Virus record (IMG/VR): IMGVR_UViG_3300034737_000014
Span: 1 to 60,641 of that record
DNA length: 60,641 nucleotides
Source of the DNA: a virus
Reading direction: 5' to 3' (one strand)
Position numbers and translations under genes: made by a program. The notes below the pieces were generated by a model. It saw only the letters and a list, made by a program, of their open reading frames with translations, was not told the DNA's origin and ran no database searches. Position 1 is the first letter of the stretch. Each line of letters opens with the position of its first letter. Below are positions 22,323-29,964 of this stretch, piece by piece.

Positions 22323-23678
22323 TTACTCCTTCAATAGTTCTAACAAGTCCAACTGCTGATCGCGTTTCTGCATCAAGCGTTGGTATAGTTTCTGTTCATA
22401 GGTATTCTCGGCGGCTATCATAATAACCTCGGTGCGTTGGGTCTGCCCGATGCGGTGGTTGCGGGCGTTGAACTGCTCGAACCATTCGGTGTTTGCTACA
22501 GCGCCAGTCCAGATAATTGTGTCTGCTCGCGTCATCGTTAGGCCGTGGCCTGCTGATTTAGGATGGCACAGTACCGTCTGATATTCGCCGGCTTGAAAGT
22601 CGGCAACAATCTTATGGCGGTTCTGGTCTGGCGTGTCGCCGTCGATCACTGCGAAGGTGATACCTTTGCGCTTAAGTACGTCGGACAGGTGGTCACGCTG
22701 CGCTTTGAAAGCGAAGGCAACTAATGAGTGCGCTCGCTCTGCAATCAATTCAGCGATCAACTCATATCGCTCCTCGGACAGGCAGTGTGCGTCATGGTCT
22801 ACGTCGTAAACAAAACCACTGGCTATCTGTAATAACTTCTGAGCTAAGGCTCCAGCGTGTACCGAAGTGGCCATAGTGTCGCCAAGTTCAAGCAATGCGT
22901 TTGCCTTGAAGTCCTCGTAAATCTTACGCAATGACGGCGATAACTCTACCGTCATAGTGCGGAAGGTTCTCTCAGGCAGGTCGACGCAATCTTCCTTAGC
23001 GAAACGGATGATGGTATCCGAGAAGTAAGCAATCAACGCGGAGCGTACCCCGGGTTTCTCCTGCCACTCGGTTACCTTCAATCCGTTAGCAAACCGTTTA
23101 GTTACTGGGGTACATACCTCAGCCCTAAACGCCCCGAACAAAGGTAGCTTATCTGGGCGAACAAACTTTAGCTGCGCCCATAAATCCAGGATAGATTGTG
23201 GGGTAGGGGTTCCGCTCATGCCGATTCGGTTAGGCCAGTGTCTGCCTAGTTTGAGTAGCGACTTGGTGCGCGCGGCTGTGCCTGACTTGAACGCTGTCGA
23301 CTCGTCTACTACGCAGGTGTCGAATAACAAAGCGAGTCCTGGTGTTTCTTCAATCAGCTTAATCGAATCATGGTTAGTGATTACGATGTCATAGCGCGGC
23401 TCCTTTAGTAACGCTAATTTCTGTTTAGCTGTACCAGTAGCTACGGCTGCTTTGAGTTTAGGAGTAAATGTCTTTACGTCCTGGAACCACGCGGCTTTCA
23501 TGATAGACTTGGGGCACAGCACAAGCAGGCGCCTGGCTCTGCCTTCTTGCTTTGCCTTCTCGAACCACCACAGCACGGTGGCGGTCTTACCTGTACCTGG
23601 GTCAGACGCAATGAACGTCTTGCCCTCGGAGGTATCTATGAAGTTAAGCGTGGTTATCTGGTGGGAATAGGGGGTCAT
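22323..23678 (-). CDS. SNF2-type superfamily 2 helicase/translocase
   Basis: A 451-aa motor protein. Walker A is GTGKT (residues 28-32), motif II is VVDEST (about 121-126, a DExx variant), motif III is MSGTP, and the C-terminal lobe has the SNF2 signature NARNHRIGQTQRTEV. The length is that of a minimal phage SNF2 helicase without extra domains. It would translocate on double-stranded DNA in recombination or replication. It is coupled to the RecB-like nuclease gene, with a 3-base gap. Confidence 0.92.
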   Translation of the reverse strand: MTPYSHQITTLNFIDTSEGKTFIASDPGTGKTATVLWWFEKAKQEGRARRLLVLCPKSIMKAAWFQDVKTFTPKLKAAVATGTAKQKLALLKEPRYDIVITNHDSIKLIEETPGLALLFDTCVVDESTAFKSGTAARTKSLLKLGRHWPNRIGMSGTPTPQSILDLWAQLKFVRPDKLPLFGAFRAEVCTPVTKRFANGLKVTEWQEKPGVRSALIAYFSDTIIRFAKEDCVDLPERTFRTMTVELSPSLRKIYEDFKANALLELGDTMATSVHAGALAQKLLQIASGFVYDVDHDAHCLSEERYELIAELIAERAHSLVAFAFKAQRDHLSDVLKRKGITFAVIDGDTPDQNRHKIVADFQAGEYQTVLCHPKSAGHGLTMTRADTIIWTGAVANTEWFEQFNARNHRIGQTQRTEVIMIAAENTYEQKLYQRLMQKRDQQLDLLELLKE

Positions 23679-23681
23679 AGG

Positions 23682-24159
23682 TTACTCCTTATTATTGTTA
23701 CAGATTCCAAGCATTGCCTTGGCGTGCAGGATTGCCGCCTTCTTACCATATTCTGTAAACGGGTAGCACAAACCATGCGCAACAAGATGTTCATCTACCC
23801 CAGAAGAACAAAATTGTATTCTCATGTATAAATCTGAATGAATGGGAAAAGGAGTGTAGCACACTTCACCACTACTAGGACTGAAAGAAATATCAGGGAC
23901 TTCAACCCCATTGATAAGCTTCATCGGTACTGGTCTAGTTGGGGCTTTGAACTTAACCTCGTCCCAAAACAAAGATTGCATGGGCACGTCATCATAGTAA
24001 TACCCGTCCATAGTGTAAGCTCGTGCAGTACGGAAACGGAACTCTACAGAAATAGGGTAAGTGCTAATAGGGTCTACCATCGCTATCACCCCCCCACCCG
24101 TAGGTTGGTGAAAATACTTTGTCGCCTACCTTGGCGGCCTCGAAAGTTGTGGTTGTCAT
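23682..24159 (-). pseudogene. Phage YGWG/YP-type protein, frameshifted at a G7 run
   Basis: One gene of 158 codons appears split. The first part starts at ATG 24159 (MTTTTFEAAKVGDKVFSPTYGWG) and hits a stop. The second part starts again at 24080 or a GTG at 24089. Removing one base from the run of seven G (plus-strand C7, 24089-24095) joins them as ...TYGWGVIAMVDPISTYPISVEF..., a pattern known from full-length phage proteins of this type (KVGDxVxSPxYGWGxV...YPxxVxF...LFWDEV). It could be a base-count error, a true mutation or a phase-variable switch. Function of the intact protein unknown. Confidence 0.78.
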
Positions 24160-24161
24160 AA

Positions 24162-24491
24162 TTAAATCTCCTTGTAGTCTGGTATTGGCATCCAACGTGT
24201 CACGTTATATAAATGATTATTGTCTGCGCTAAACCATTGATCGTACTCTGCTACATATATAGCTATATGGCGCCCTTCTTGAGAATCTAACACTAATACC
24301 TGGATAAAAGAGGGCGGTAATTTATCATTAACGCTATACCAATCTGCTTTTACAGGTGCTTGTTCGGCCCACGGCGCGCGCTGCCACATCTTTTCGTACA
24401 GTACCTTTGCTACTGGGTTCATGAAAGAATCTACGGCGCCTAACATTTCAGCGGTAGGCTCACTTGGTAGCCATTTGTATTGTGCCGTCAT
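24162..24491 (-). CDS. DUF551-type phage protein
   Basis: A 109-aa protein. The C-terminal 60 residues (WYSVNDKLPPSFIQVLVLD...HLYNVTRWMPIPDYKEI) match the DUF551 pattern WxSVxDxLP...VLV...VTHWMPLP, which is common in accessory regions of phages and prophages. Its role is unknown. It overlaps the 83-aa gene before it by 4 bp and lies just upstream of the frameshifted gene. Confidence 0.75.
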   Translation of the reverse strand: MTAQYKWLPSEPTAEMLGAVDSFMNPVAKVLYEKMWQRAPWAEQAPVKADWYSVNDKLPPSFIQVLVLDSQEGRHIAIYVAEYDQWFSADNNHLYNVTRWMPIPDYKEI

Positions 24492-24739
24492 AGCTTTGCT
24501 AACTCCTTCAATGGTTCAATGGATACTGCCATCGAGTTGACAATATCCTTGGCTACGGATATTGATTTAGCCACGGCATCTTCAGGGGTTGGGTGGTTCC
24601 ATCCAGATTCCGCTTGTAGGGTAACGTGACTTATTGTCGCAAACTCTATGACGCAGTAGTACAATCCACTAGAGGTTGTTACTATACGTACTGCGCCGTA
24701 CTGCCGTGCTTCTCTAAACAAGGCTGATAAGTTGTTCAT
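24488..24739 (-). CDS. Small hypothetical protein
   Basis: An 83-aa protein with an N-terminal helix (LSALFREARQYGAVRIV), a beta hairpin (GLYYCVIEFATISHVTLQAESGW) and a C-terminal helix (PEDAVAKSISVAKDIV). The small beta-beta-alpha plan resembles the micro-proteins at 32058 and 32695. No family is recognised. Confidence 0.55.
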   Translation of the reverse strand: MNNLSALFREARQYGAVRIVTTSSGLYYCVIEFATISHVTLQAESGWNHPTPEDAVAKSISVAKDIVNSMAVSIEPLKELAKL

Positions 24740-24759
24740 TTAACCACCTCCTATGATCA

Positions 24760-25224
24760 CTACTGGTTTGTTTCTTTAGGCTTCCCTGATGGCCATCCTA
24801 GCGACACTAGGGCACTAACGGCTAGCGTGGCTGGTAAGTTAGCTAGCTTCTCTTCTGGCTTAGGAAAATAACTAGCGAACTCTGGCAGGGCTTTCTCTAG
24901 CTGCTTCAGGGTACGGCACTGATTAATGACGCCTTTTAGGTCTTGCTCCGCTTTCCAGCGTGCCTCCTGCTTTTTAATAATGTCGCTGAATACTTGATTC
25001 GGGTTCGCATCACCTATGACTAACGTTCTCGTATAGTCCCCGACCACACCGTATATAGATTGAACACGTAACGCATTCTTGTTTGTATCGTATATCCGTT
25101 TTATTGGCTCGCTCATAGCGTTATACAGCATCCGCTGCGCTTCATCCTCTGTTAAACTTACAGAAGGAACATCGTCCATAATTGATCGTAGTATGGCCTT
25201 CTTCATATTTTGTGTTAGATTCAT
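24760..25224 (-). CDS. Nmad5-like protein (putative nucleotide-modification-associated family)
   Basis: A 154-aa protein. The N-terminus MNLTQNMKKAILRSIMDDVP, a central RVQSIYG...RTLVIGD segment and the C-terminal QCRTLKQLEKALPEFASYFP pattern resemble the Nmad5 group of phage proteins, predicted from gene neighbourhoods to act with modified DNA bases. Biochemistry is lacking for the family, and the resemblance is a recalled pattern, not an alignment. It lies in the accessory block before the helicase-nuclease genes. Confidence 0.5.
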   Translation of the reverse strand: MNLTQNMKKAILRSIMDDVPSVSLTEDEAQRMLYNAMSEPIKRIYDTNKNALRVQSIYGVVGDYTRTLVIGDANPNQVFSDIIKKQEARWKAEQDLKGVINQCRTLKQLEKALPEFASYFPKPEEKLANLPATLAVSALVSLGWPSGKPKETNQ

Positions 25225-25237
25225 CTTAAGTTACCTT

Positions 25238-25460
25238 TTAGTTTGTGTCTGTGGTTGATACGTTAATAATGACCGTGGTGTTTTTAGTTATTGCATCAAC
25301 TATAAAGCTTATCCCGAAAAAGAATATCGCTACTGTAGCCATGTATAATGTAGCTAAACCATAGTTCGTAAAGAAGCACAGGTATAGCGACGATACAAAA
25401 AGTAAAAAACGCTACCACATCCACGGCTGTAACATTTTCTAGTAGGTTGAAGGTATTCAT
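25238..25460 (-). pseudogene. Small membrane protein, apparently frameshifted at a T6 run
   Basis: As read, a 54-aa frame starts at ATG 25460 and stops at 25296. Removing one base from the run of six T (plus A6, 25404-25409) gives a continuous 73-aa protein ending at 25238, with two strong membrane segments (VVAFLLFVSSLYLCFFTNYG and LATLYMATVAIFFFGISFIV) and an ITKNT tail. The start overlaps the stop of the gene before it (ATGA), so the gene is real. This is the second one-base excess in a homopolymer within 1.5 kb. Confidence 0.62.
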
Positions 25461-25618
25461 TTTTTCACCTCGCATTTGTAAACCTTATCACCCAAATAAA
25501 AGCTGCCTAGCTTATCACAGTTTTCACCTATAGCACAGGCAGACATCGACCACGATAACACCAGCAGTATCGCTGTCACCGCTGCGCCCACAAAAAAAGT
25601 AAATAAAGAATCGCCCAT
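25457..25618 (-). CDS. Small exported or lipoprotein-like protein, 53 aa
   Basis: A 53-aa product beginning MGDSLFTFFVGAAV, with a hydrophobic segment (7-24) ending in SMSAC, a possible though imperfect lipobox (C28), and then a short Cys-containing tail (ENCDKLGSFYLGDKVYKCEVKK). GAGGGG precedes the ATG at 25618. The longer frame to 25693 lies in the neighbouring gene's 3' end and is not used. It may be a periplasmic lipoprotein or a simple membrane peptide. Confidence 0.58.
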   Translation of the reverse strand: MGDSLFTFFVGAAVTAILLVLSWSMSACAIGENCDKLGSFYLGDKVYKCEVKK

Positions 25619-25635
25619 ATTATTTCCCCTCACAT

Positions 25636-26334
25636 TTATATACTTTTCACTTCTAATATAGCCATTAGTATAGGCTTCCATTTGTTCCACCACTGTAACG
25701 CTTTATCCGCATCACTATCCATAGCGCTGATTTCCTCGTCTGTAAAAGACCACCATTGTTGTTTCGTGTGTTGCTGACATCCTATCTTGATATGGTTATC
25801 AGTTACGGTAATGTCATATGTATCGAAGTCAATACTTAGTACATTGTTGGTAGCAACTGTCTCACCTGCTACTTTTGCACTACTGCATACCCTTGCATCT
25901 CCGGATACCGACGCCCGGCCGTATACCCTCGCGCGGTCATATACACGCGCCTTACCAGATACCTTTGAATTGCCGTATATACTCGCATTACCATATACAC
26001 TCGCAGTGTCGTATACCTCTGCGTTTAGATTTACCCGTGCGTTACCAGCTATTAGTGCATTGTCACGCACTATAGCGTTTCCAGATACCCAGGCATTACC
26101 ACATATACAGGCGTTACCAGATACACGTGCATCACAAGATACGTATGCCTCGTCATATACTCGTGCGTCGTCATATATCCACGCATCATTTTTATGAGAT
26201 AGGTTTGATTCCTTCTCTACAAAACCTCCTAGGTCTCCTTTGTTTACATCAGAAAAAGTACGCAGACTTTTGATTCTATATAACGTAATACCAGATACTA
26301 CTTTGGTTTCCTTGGTTAGTTCAAACTTTTTCAT
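25636..26334 (-). CDS. Hexapeptide-repeat (left-handed beta-helix) protein
   Basis: A 232-aa protein. The N-terminus TLYRIKSLRTFSDVNKGDLGGFVEKESNLS is followed by about 17 near-perfect six-residue repeats of the type NARVSG, NAWVSG, TASVYG and DARVCS (residues about 50-155), which fold as a left-handed parallel beta-helix as in LpxA-like and phage polymer proteins. The C-terminus is mixed, with a WWNKWKP motif. There is no catalytic residue pattern, so a structural or decoy role is likelier than acyltransfer. GGGAGG precedes the ATG, which overlaps the upstream stop (ATGA). Confidence 0.8.
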   Translation of the reverse strand: MKKFELTKETKVVSGITLYRIKSLRTFSDVNKGDLGGFVEKESNLSHKNDAWIYDDARVYDEAYVSCDARVSGNACICGNAWVSGNAIVRDNALIAGNARVNLNAEVYDTASVYGNASIYGNSKVSGKARVYDRARVYGRASVSGDARVCSSAKVAGETVATNNVLSIDFDTYDITVTDNHIKIGCQQHTKQQWWSFTDEEISAMDSDADKALQWWNKWKPILMAILEVKSI

Positions 26335-27011
26335 GCCGGCACCTCCCACGACCTGCCTGTTTTCTGGTAAGGCGCGTCAGCGAAGAAGATTTCCGCAGTA
26401 AACTCGTTCATCAGGTACTTGGATACAATCCAATCGTCAGTTTCTCGCTCGTGGTACATCCATTCGTACACAATATTTGTGTCTGGTTTGATGCGGTATT
26501 GGATGCCCTCGTACCAAGCAGGATAGGTTTCTTCTATCCATTCACCGTGGGCGTAATACTGAATCTTAGCACCATCACGGTGTGCCTGAATAAGCTCATT
26601 GTGCGGATGAAGGCGGTAGGCCGTAGACTCATCCCATTCCGGCTCAACCCATACACCGTTTCTAATACAGTCGCGGTAGGCGCTTGTTCCAGCGGGCATA
26701 CACTGCCACGCCTGCCCTACTTGGTAAGAGTCAACAAGGTGTTGATGAACGTTATGGTACTTGGCTTCCTCCACTGCGTTACGGTGGCATAAGTCCCATG
26801 CGCCGTTTATGACCGGGGTTGGGCCTCCTGTTTCCACCTCTTCCCAGATGTCTTCGCTGTAATCCTCCCATACCCTATCCATACTGTTCAGACCACACCG
26901 AAAGGGGTTTTGTAAGTTTGCGTCGTAGTAAATTACTACTCCTCTATGGTTTTTGAATCGCTTGCCTTCTAATAAAGCCCGCGCCATTTGTTTTTTGCTC
27001 GTAAATTGCAT
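26331..27011 (-). CDS. Phage protein with repeated H-W-Y/YRIKP-type units
   Basis: A 226-aa protein. The N-terminus (FTSKKQMARALLEGKRFKNHRGVVIYYD) resembles a short beta-alpha unit common in phage accessory proteins. The C-terminal half has HNELIQAHRDGAKIQYYAHGEWIEETYPAWYEGIQYRIKP, a pattern that recurs in phage proteins of unknown function. It overlaps the hexapeptide-repeat gene after it. Function unknown. Confidence 0.65.
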   Translation of the reverse strand: MQFTSKKQMARALLEGKRFKNHRGVVIYYDANLQNPFRCGLNSMDRVWEDYSEDIWEEVETGGPTPVINGAWDLCHRNAVEEAKYHNVHQHLVDSYQVGQAWQCMPAGTSAYRDCIRNGVWVEPEWDESTAYRLHPHNELIQAHRDGAKIQYYAHGEWIEETYPAWYEGIQYRIKPDTNIVYEWMYHERETDDWIVSKYLMNEFTAEIFFADAPYQKTGRSWEVPA

Positions 27012-27023
27012 ATCAATCTCCTA

Positions 27024-27251
27024 TTAGTGTTTTGATGGATTAAGCTGTTTCCATTCCTTTGTTTCTTTCGCATAGTCTCTAAGGTCATCGTAGTCTATGC
27101 GTACACACTGATGTATGTGCGCCTTCCCTTCCGGTGGCTGCTTATCTGCTATGGCTCTAAGACAGGCTGGTTGATTCGGGTACTGCCCAACCAAGGTGAA
27201 GTCACCATTGGTAACGGACAGGGACAGGATTGTCCACACGACAAGAGTCAT
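27024..27251 (-). CDS. Small secreted or membrane-anchored protein
   Basis: A 75-aa protein (ATG 27251; a GTG at 27254 is also possible). The hydrophobic N-terminus MTLVVWTILSLSV can serve as a signal anchor, followed by a hydrophilic domain with two cysteines (PACLRAIADK and IHQCVRIDY) that may form a disulfide in the periplasm. The ATG overlaps the previous stop (TGATG). No family is recognised. Confidence 0.55.
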   Translation of the reverse strand: MTLVVWTILSLSVTNGDFTLVGQYPNQPACLRAIADKQPPEGKAHIHQCVRIDYDDLRDYAKETKEWKQLNPSKH

Positions 27252-27550
27252 CACCAGTTCTCACGGCTGGCGGAATACTCATAGTCGCCTGCCTCGATAG
27301 CGTAGTCATTAAGGTCTTCGACTAGGCTAGCCACGATCTTCTCTTCGTAAGTTTCGTAGAGCGCGTCGCAAATGAACTCGTCAATGCACACCCACTCATT
27401 CTCATCGTGTGGGTTAGTCGTTACGTAGAACTCCATATAGTCAAAAGTGAATGGTGTTGTTTTCAGTTGTCGATAGTTGCTCGGTGCTTCGTCCAAGTGG
27501 TACTTGACCACAAGAAACCCTTTGTGAATCTCGTCGATAAAAGTTGCCAT
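27251..27550 (-). CDS. Acidic hypothetical protein
   Basis: A 99-aa protein starting MATFIDEIHKGF. The start at 27550 has AAGGAG upstream; the longer frame to 27586 runs into the ArdA gene. It is acidic and aromatic-rich (FTFDYMEFYVTTNPHDENEWVCIDEFICDALYETYEEK). The acidic surface and its place next to ardA make a DNA-mimic or counter-defence role conceivable, but there is no direct evidence. Confidence 0.55.
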   Translation of the reverse strand: MATFIDEIHKGFLVVKYHLDEAPSNYRQLKTTPFTFDYMEFYVTTNPHDENEWVCIDEFICDALYETYEEKIVASLVEDLNDYAIEAGDYEYSASRENW

Positions 27551-27566
27551 CCTGCTCTCCTTTAAG

Positions 27567-28094
27567 TTAGATGGATGAGAATACATATAACACGCCGTCG
27601 CGTTTTACAAATGTCATACCGTCGATTTCGCAGCCACGAAGGTACGCGCTAAGGTCGAAGTAATTCTTAGATACTTCGCTCCAGCCATCGAAGAAGCAAG
27701 TATCCTCAAGGTAGCTGTATAACCACTCCTCCTTCGCCTTGTCTAAGGTGTTAAACCCGATGTCTGCTGTTCCTAAAAGGTGTTCTAGTGCATACTCAGC
27801 CGATGCCGAGCTGTCTACTTCGTCCCAGTACACCGCGACGGTTGTTAAATCTGGTTCGTCCATATATACCCAGTCCCATAGACTGTCGCAAACGTAGCTC
27901 TCTTTGATGAGACACTGCGGAATGTCTTCCCAATCTTGGAACATGAACTCTGGGCATGTTTCATCGCTATGCAATTCGCGGCAGGCGGCGTAGAAATCAT
28001 CACGGTTCTCGTAGTCCGCAGGTTCCAGCCATTCACCGAACAAGTTGCCGTTGTTGTACTTGGCGTAGGTGCCAACATAAATACGTGGGTTCAT
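27567..28094 (-). CDS. ardA: ArdA-type antirestriction protein (DNA mimic)
   Basis: A 175-aa, very acidic protein. The N-terminus RIYVGTYAKYNNGNLFGEWL, then FYAACRELHSDETCPEFMFQDWEDIP (residues 35-59), match the conserved ArdA first domain. ArdA folds into an elongated dimer that mimics DNA and blocks type I restriction-modification complexes. The length (about 165-180 aa) fits. It lies in the early region near the hub, the expected place for an early-acting counter-defence gene. Confidence 0.93.
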   Translation of the reverse strand: MNPRIYVGTYAKYNNGNLFGEWLEPADYENRDDFYAACRELHSDETCPEFMFQDWEDIPQCLIKESYVCDSLWDWVYMDEPDLTTVAVYWDEVDSSASAEYALEHLLGTADIGFNTLDKAKEEWLYSYLEDTCFFDGWSEVSKNYFDLSAYLRGCEIDGMTFVKRDGVLYVFSSI

Positions 28095-28294
28095 TTACTC
28101 GTCTCCCCCGCTAAACGTTCTAGGAACGCGGCGGCGAGAAGAAACTTATCCGTCATATCAATTGCTTCGTCGGATCGCAGGTCGGTAACGAAACGAGTTA
28201 AACCGTACATCTTTGCCGTGGTGTACGCTCGAGCAAAACCTGTGTCTTCGTAGTCGCATATGATGTCTTCATAAGAAACGTCTGGTGTGTCCAT
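28091..28294 (-). CDS. Small acidic hypothetical protein
   Basis: A 67-aa acidic helical protein (DVSYEDIICDYEDTGFARAYTTAKMYGLTRFVTDLRSDEAIDMTDKFLLAAAFL). It overlaps ardA by 4 bp, so it is probably co-translated with it. No family is recognised; an accessory of the antirestriction function is only a guess. Confidence 0.52.
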   Translation of the reverse strand: MDTPDVSYEDIICDYEDTGFARAYTTAKMYGLTRFVTDLRSDEAIDMTDKFLLAAAFLERLAGETSK

Positions 28295-28305
28295 TAAAGT
28301 TCTCC

Positions 28306-28569
28306 CTAAGCTGCTTTTGGTTTAAGGCGTTGCGGCTTGATGGTGCCAAGAACGCCGATTAAAAAATGGGTTGCGTGCCATGCGTCGTAGGTATCGTCGT
28401 CCATATCTTCTGGCTCTATAGCCGTGCGGTGTAGTGTTTTCATCGCTTCGGTAAAGTCATGGAAACGCAGCGGCTGATAGCGTGCCATCTCAAATAATTC
28501 TTGTTTAATTACGCGGCGCATTTGCGCAGCCGCGTTATCCGCTCGTAGTTTGGTTACGTCTTTATTCAT
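28306..28569 (-). CDS. Small helical hypothetical protein
   Basis: An 87-aa helical protein. The ATG at 28569 is chosen because GGAGG precedes it and it overlaps the upstream stop; four extra codons upstream are possible. The segments MRRVIKQELFEMARYQPLRFHDFTEAMKTLHRT and DDDTYDAWHATHFLIGVL carry no known motif. Confidence 0.55.
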   Translation of the reverse strand: MNKDVTKLRADNAAAQMRRVIKQELFEMARYQPLRFHDFTEAMKTLHRTAIEPEDMDDDTYDAWHATHFLIGVLGTIKPQRLKPKAA

Positions 28570-28840
28570 CAACGCCTCCATTAAGTACCGCGTGGATTGC
28601 TACTAGGGTTTCGTCGATGTCTCGCAGGCGTTTTTCTGCTATGTCGGTTGCGTCAAGCACGGCTTGTAGCATGACACCTCTGATGTCGTCGAACACGGTA
28701 GAGGAATTGAACCTAAAGAAGTTCTCGCCCGGTGCGTCGGATATGCGAGAGAATGGGTCTAAGTGTTTTTGAAGTCTATACAGGTAGGTTAATTGAACCT
28801 TTAGGTCTTTTCTTTCTTGCAACATCTCTCTGAGATTCAT
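28562..28840 (-). CDS. Helical hypothetical protein
   Basis: A 92-aa protein, nearly all helical (MNLREMLQERKDLKVQLTYLYRLQKHLDP; then AVLDATDIAEKRLRDIDETLVAIHAVL), probably a coiled-coil dimer. It overlaps the peptidase gene before it by 4 bp and the gene after it by 8 bp. Function unknown. Confidence 0.55.
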   Translation of the reverse strand: MNLREMLQERKDLKVQLTYLYRLQKHLDPFSRISDAPGENFFRFNSSTVFDDIRGVMLQAVLDATDIAEKRLRDIDETLVAIHAVLNGGVDE

Positions 28841-29943
28841 TTTGTTTCTCCTTGTAAAGGGTATTTAAGGTTAGCGTAGGAACACCATTGGAATACGGCA
28901 GCGTCAATGTCTTGGTCTTGCGCCTCCCATATAGCGTCGAGGTACCAAGCGTCTTTCAATTCAGCTACGTCATGGGCGTGTTCCATTGCGGCGTCAAAGT
29001 CAGCTAGGATGAACTCATCCCAATCGTTAAACGCGGCTGGGTTTACAGGTACTCTACTGTCATAACGTGGCGAGTAAGCGCCATACCAGTCGTTGTTGTA
29101 ATAATCTATGCGTGAAGGGTCACGCCAAACAGGCAGCGCTGACCAGTCTAGCTCACAACAAACGTCAGCTAACTTCAGCAGGTGCTGGATGTCTTGTGTC
29201 TCGGCCGAGGTATGCTCGTTGCCGTACCCTACGGACACGTTGAAACATTCAGGCACTAGGTTTCGATATAACTTAGTGTCCGTGAACGAACCGCCGTCAT
29301 CTGGCTGATAATCAAAACCGTGACGATTAAGTAGGTAAGCGAACACGCCTGCCGTACCTTCGCTAGCGCAAGTCTGCCCTCCCTGCTGCCAGATAATGTC
29401 ACGGGTACCGCGACGGTCAAAGGCGATGGCATGTGTTATGTCGTCTAAAACTTCTGGCGTGTTCTCTACTATGTAATGAGAACCAACGCCGCCTACCTCT
29501 TCGCTAGCGTGGAAGATGTACAAAGCTGGTACACGTGCCATAATCATACGCGCCATGACGAAGATACCAGACGCATCGTCAGCCCCGATACAGGCGTCGA
29601 CGCCTGAGAAGTATAAGCCGTCATCGGACAAAGCAACTTCGTTAGTGTAGCCATTTGGTTGTATACCGCGATGCGCGCTATCATAGTGCGCGCTGAACAG
29701 TACGGTAGACTTCTCGTCACGCATGTCAACGATGATGTTACGGGCTTGGTCTAGCACGAACGGTACTCGTTGCTTCTTAAGGAATCGTTCGATAGCAAAG
29801 GCCGCAAGGTATTCTCCATGCGTATTAGCTGGACGCTTGGTCGTTAGCAGGTTAGCAAACAAGCGTGCCGCTTTGGTACCGCCCATTAGTTGTTCGATTT
29901 CTATTTCAGTTGTAGGGTTGAACCCTGTATATTTTGTAGCCAT
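28837..29943 (-). CDS. M28/M20-type zinc aminopeptidase-like protein
   Basis: A 368-aa enzyme with the complete set of co-catalytic zinc ligands of clan MH: H86 in SAHYDS, D122 or D123 in GADDASG, the catalytic/ligand pair E148-E149 in ASEEVGG, D176 in AFDRRG and H244 in GNEHTSAE. It has no signal peptide, so it acts in the cytoplasm. It could trim peptides for amino acids, process a host or phage protein, or neutralise a defence peptide. It is rare in an early phage region; the substrate cannot be read from the sequence. Confidence 0.82.
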   Translation of the reverse strand: MATKYTGFNPTTEIEIEQLMGGTKAARLFANLLTTKRPANTHGEYLAAFAIERFLKKQRVPFVLDQARNIIVDMRDEKSTVLFSAHYDSAHRGIQPNGYTNEVALSDDGLYFSGVDACIGADDASGIFVMARMIMARVPALYIFHASEEVGGVGSHYIVENTPEVLDDITHAIAFDRRGTRDIIWQQGGQTCASEGTAGVFAYLLNRHGFDYQPDDGGSFTDTKLYRNLVPECFNVSVGYGNEHTSAETQDIQHLLKLADVCCELDWSALPVWRDPSRIDYYNNDWYGAYSPRYDSRVPVNPAAFNDWDEFILADFDAAMEHAHDVAELKDAWYLDAIWEAQDQDIDAAVFQWCSYANLKYPLQGETK

Positions 29944-29964
29944 GATAGGCGCTCCTTGTTATGG

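Noticed and set aside
24540-24575. Plus-strand TTGACA-N17-TATTGA promoter
   Set aside because: Lies inside a minus-strand gene and points away from any plus-strand gene for 9 kb; likely chance.
25787-26197. 136-aa plus-strand open frame with LPDT/LPYT repeats
   Set aside because: Antisense shadow of the hexapeptide-repeat gene; the repetition follows from the 18-bp period.
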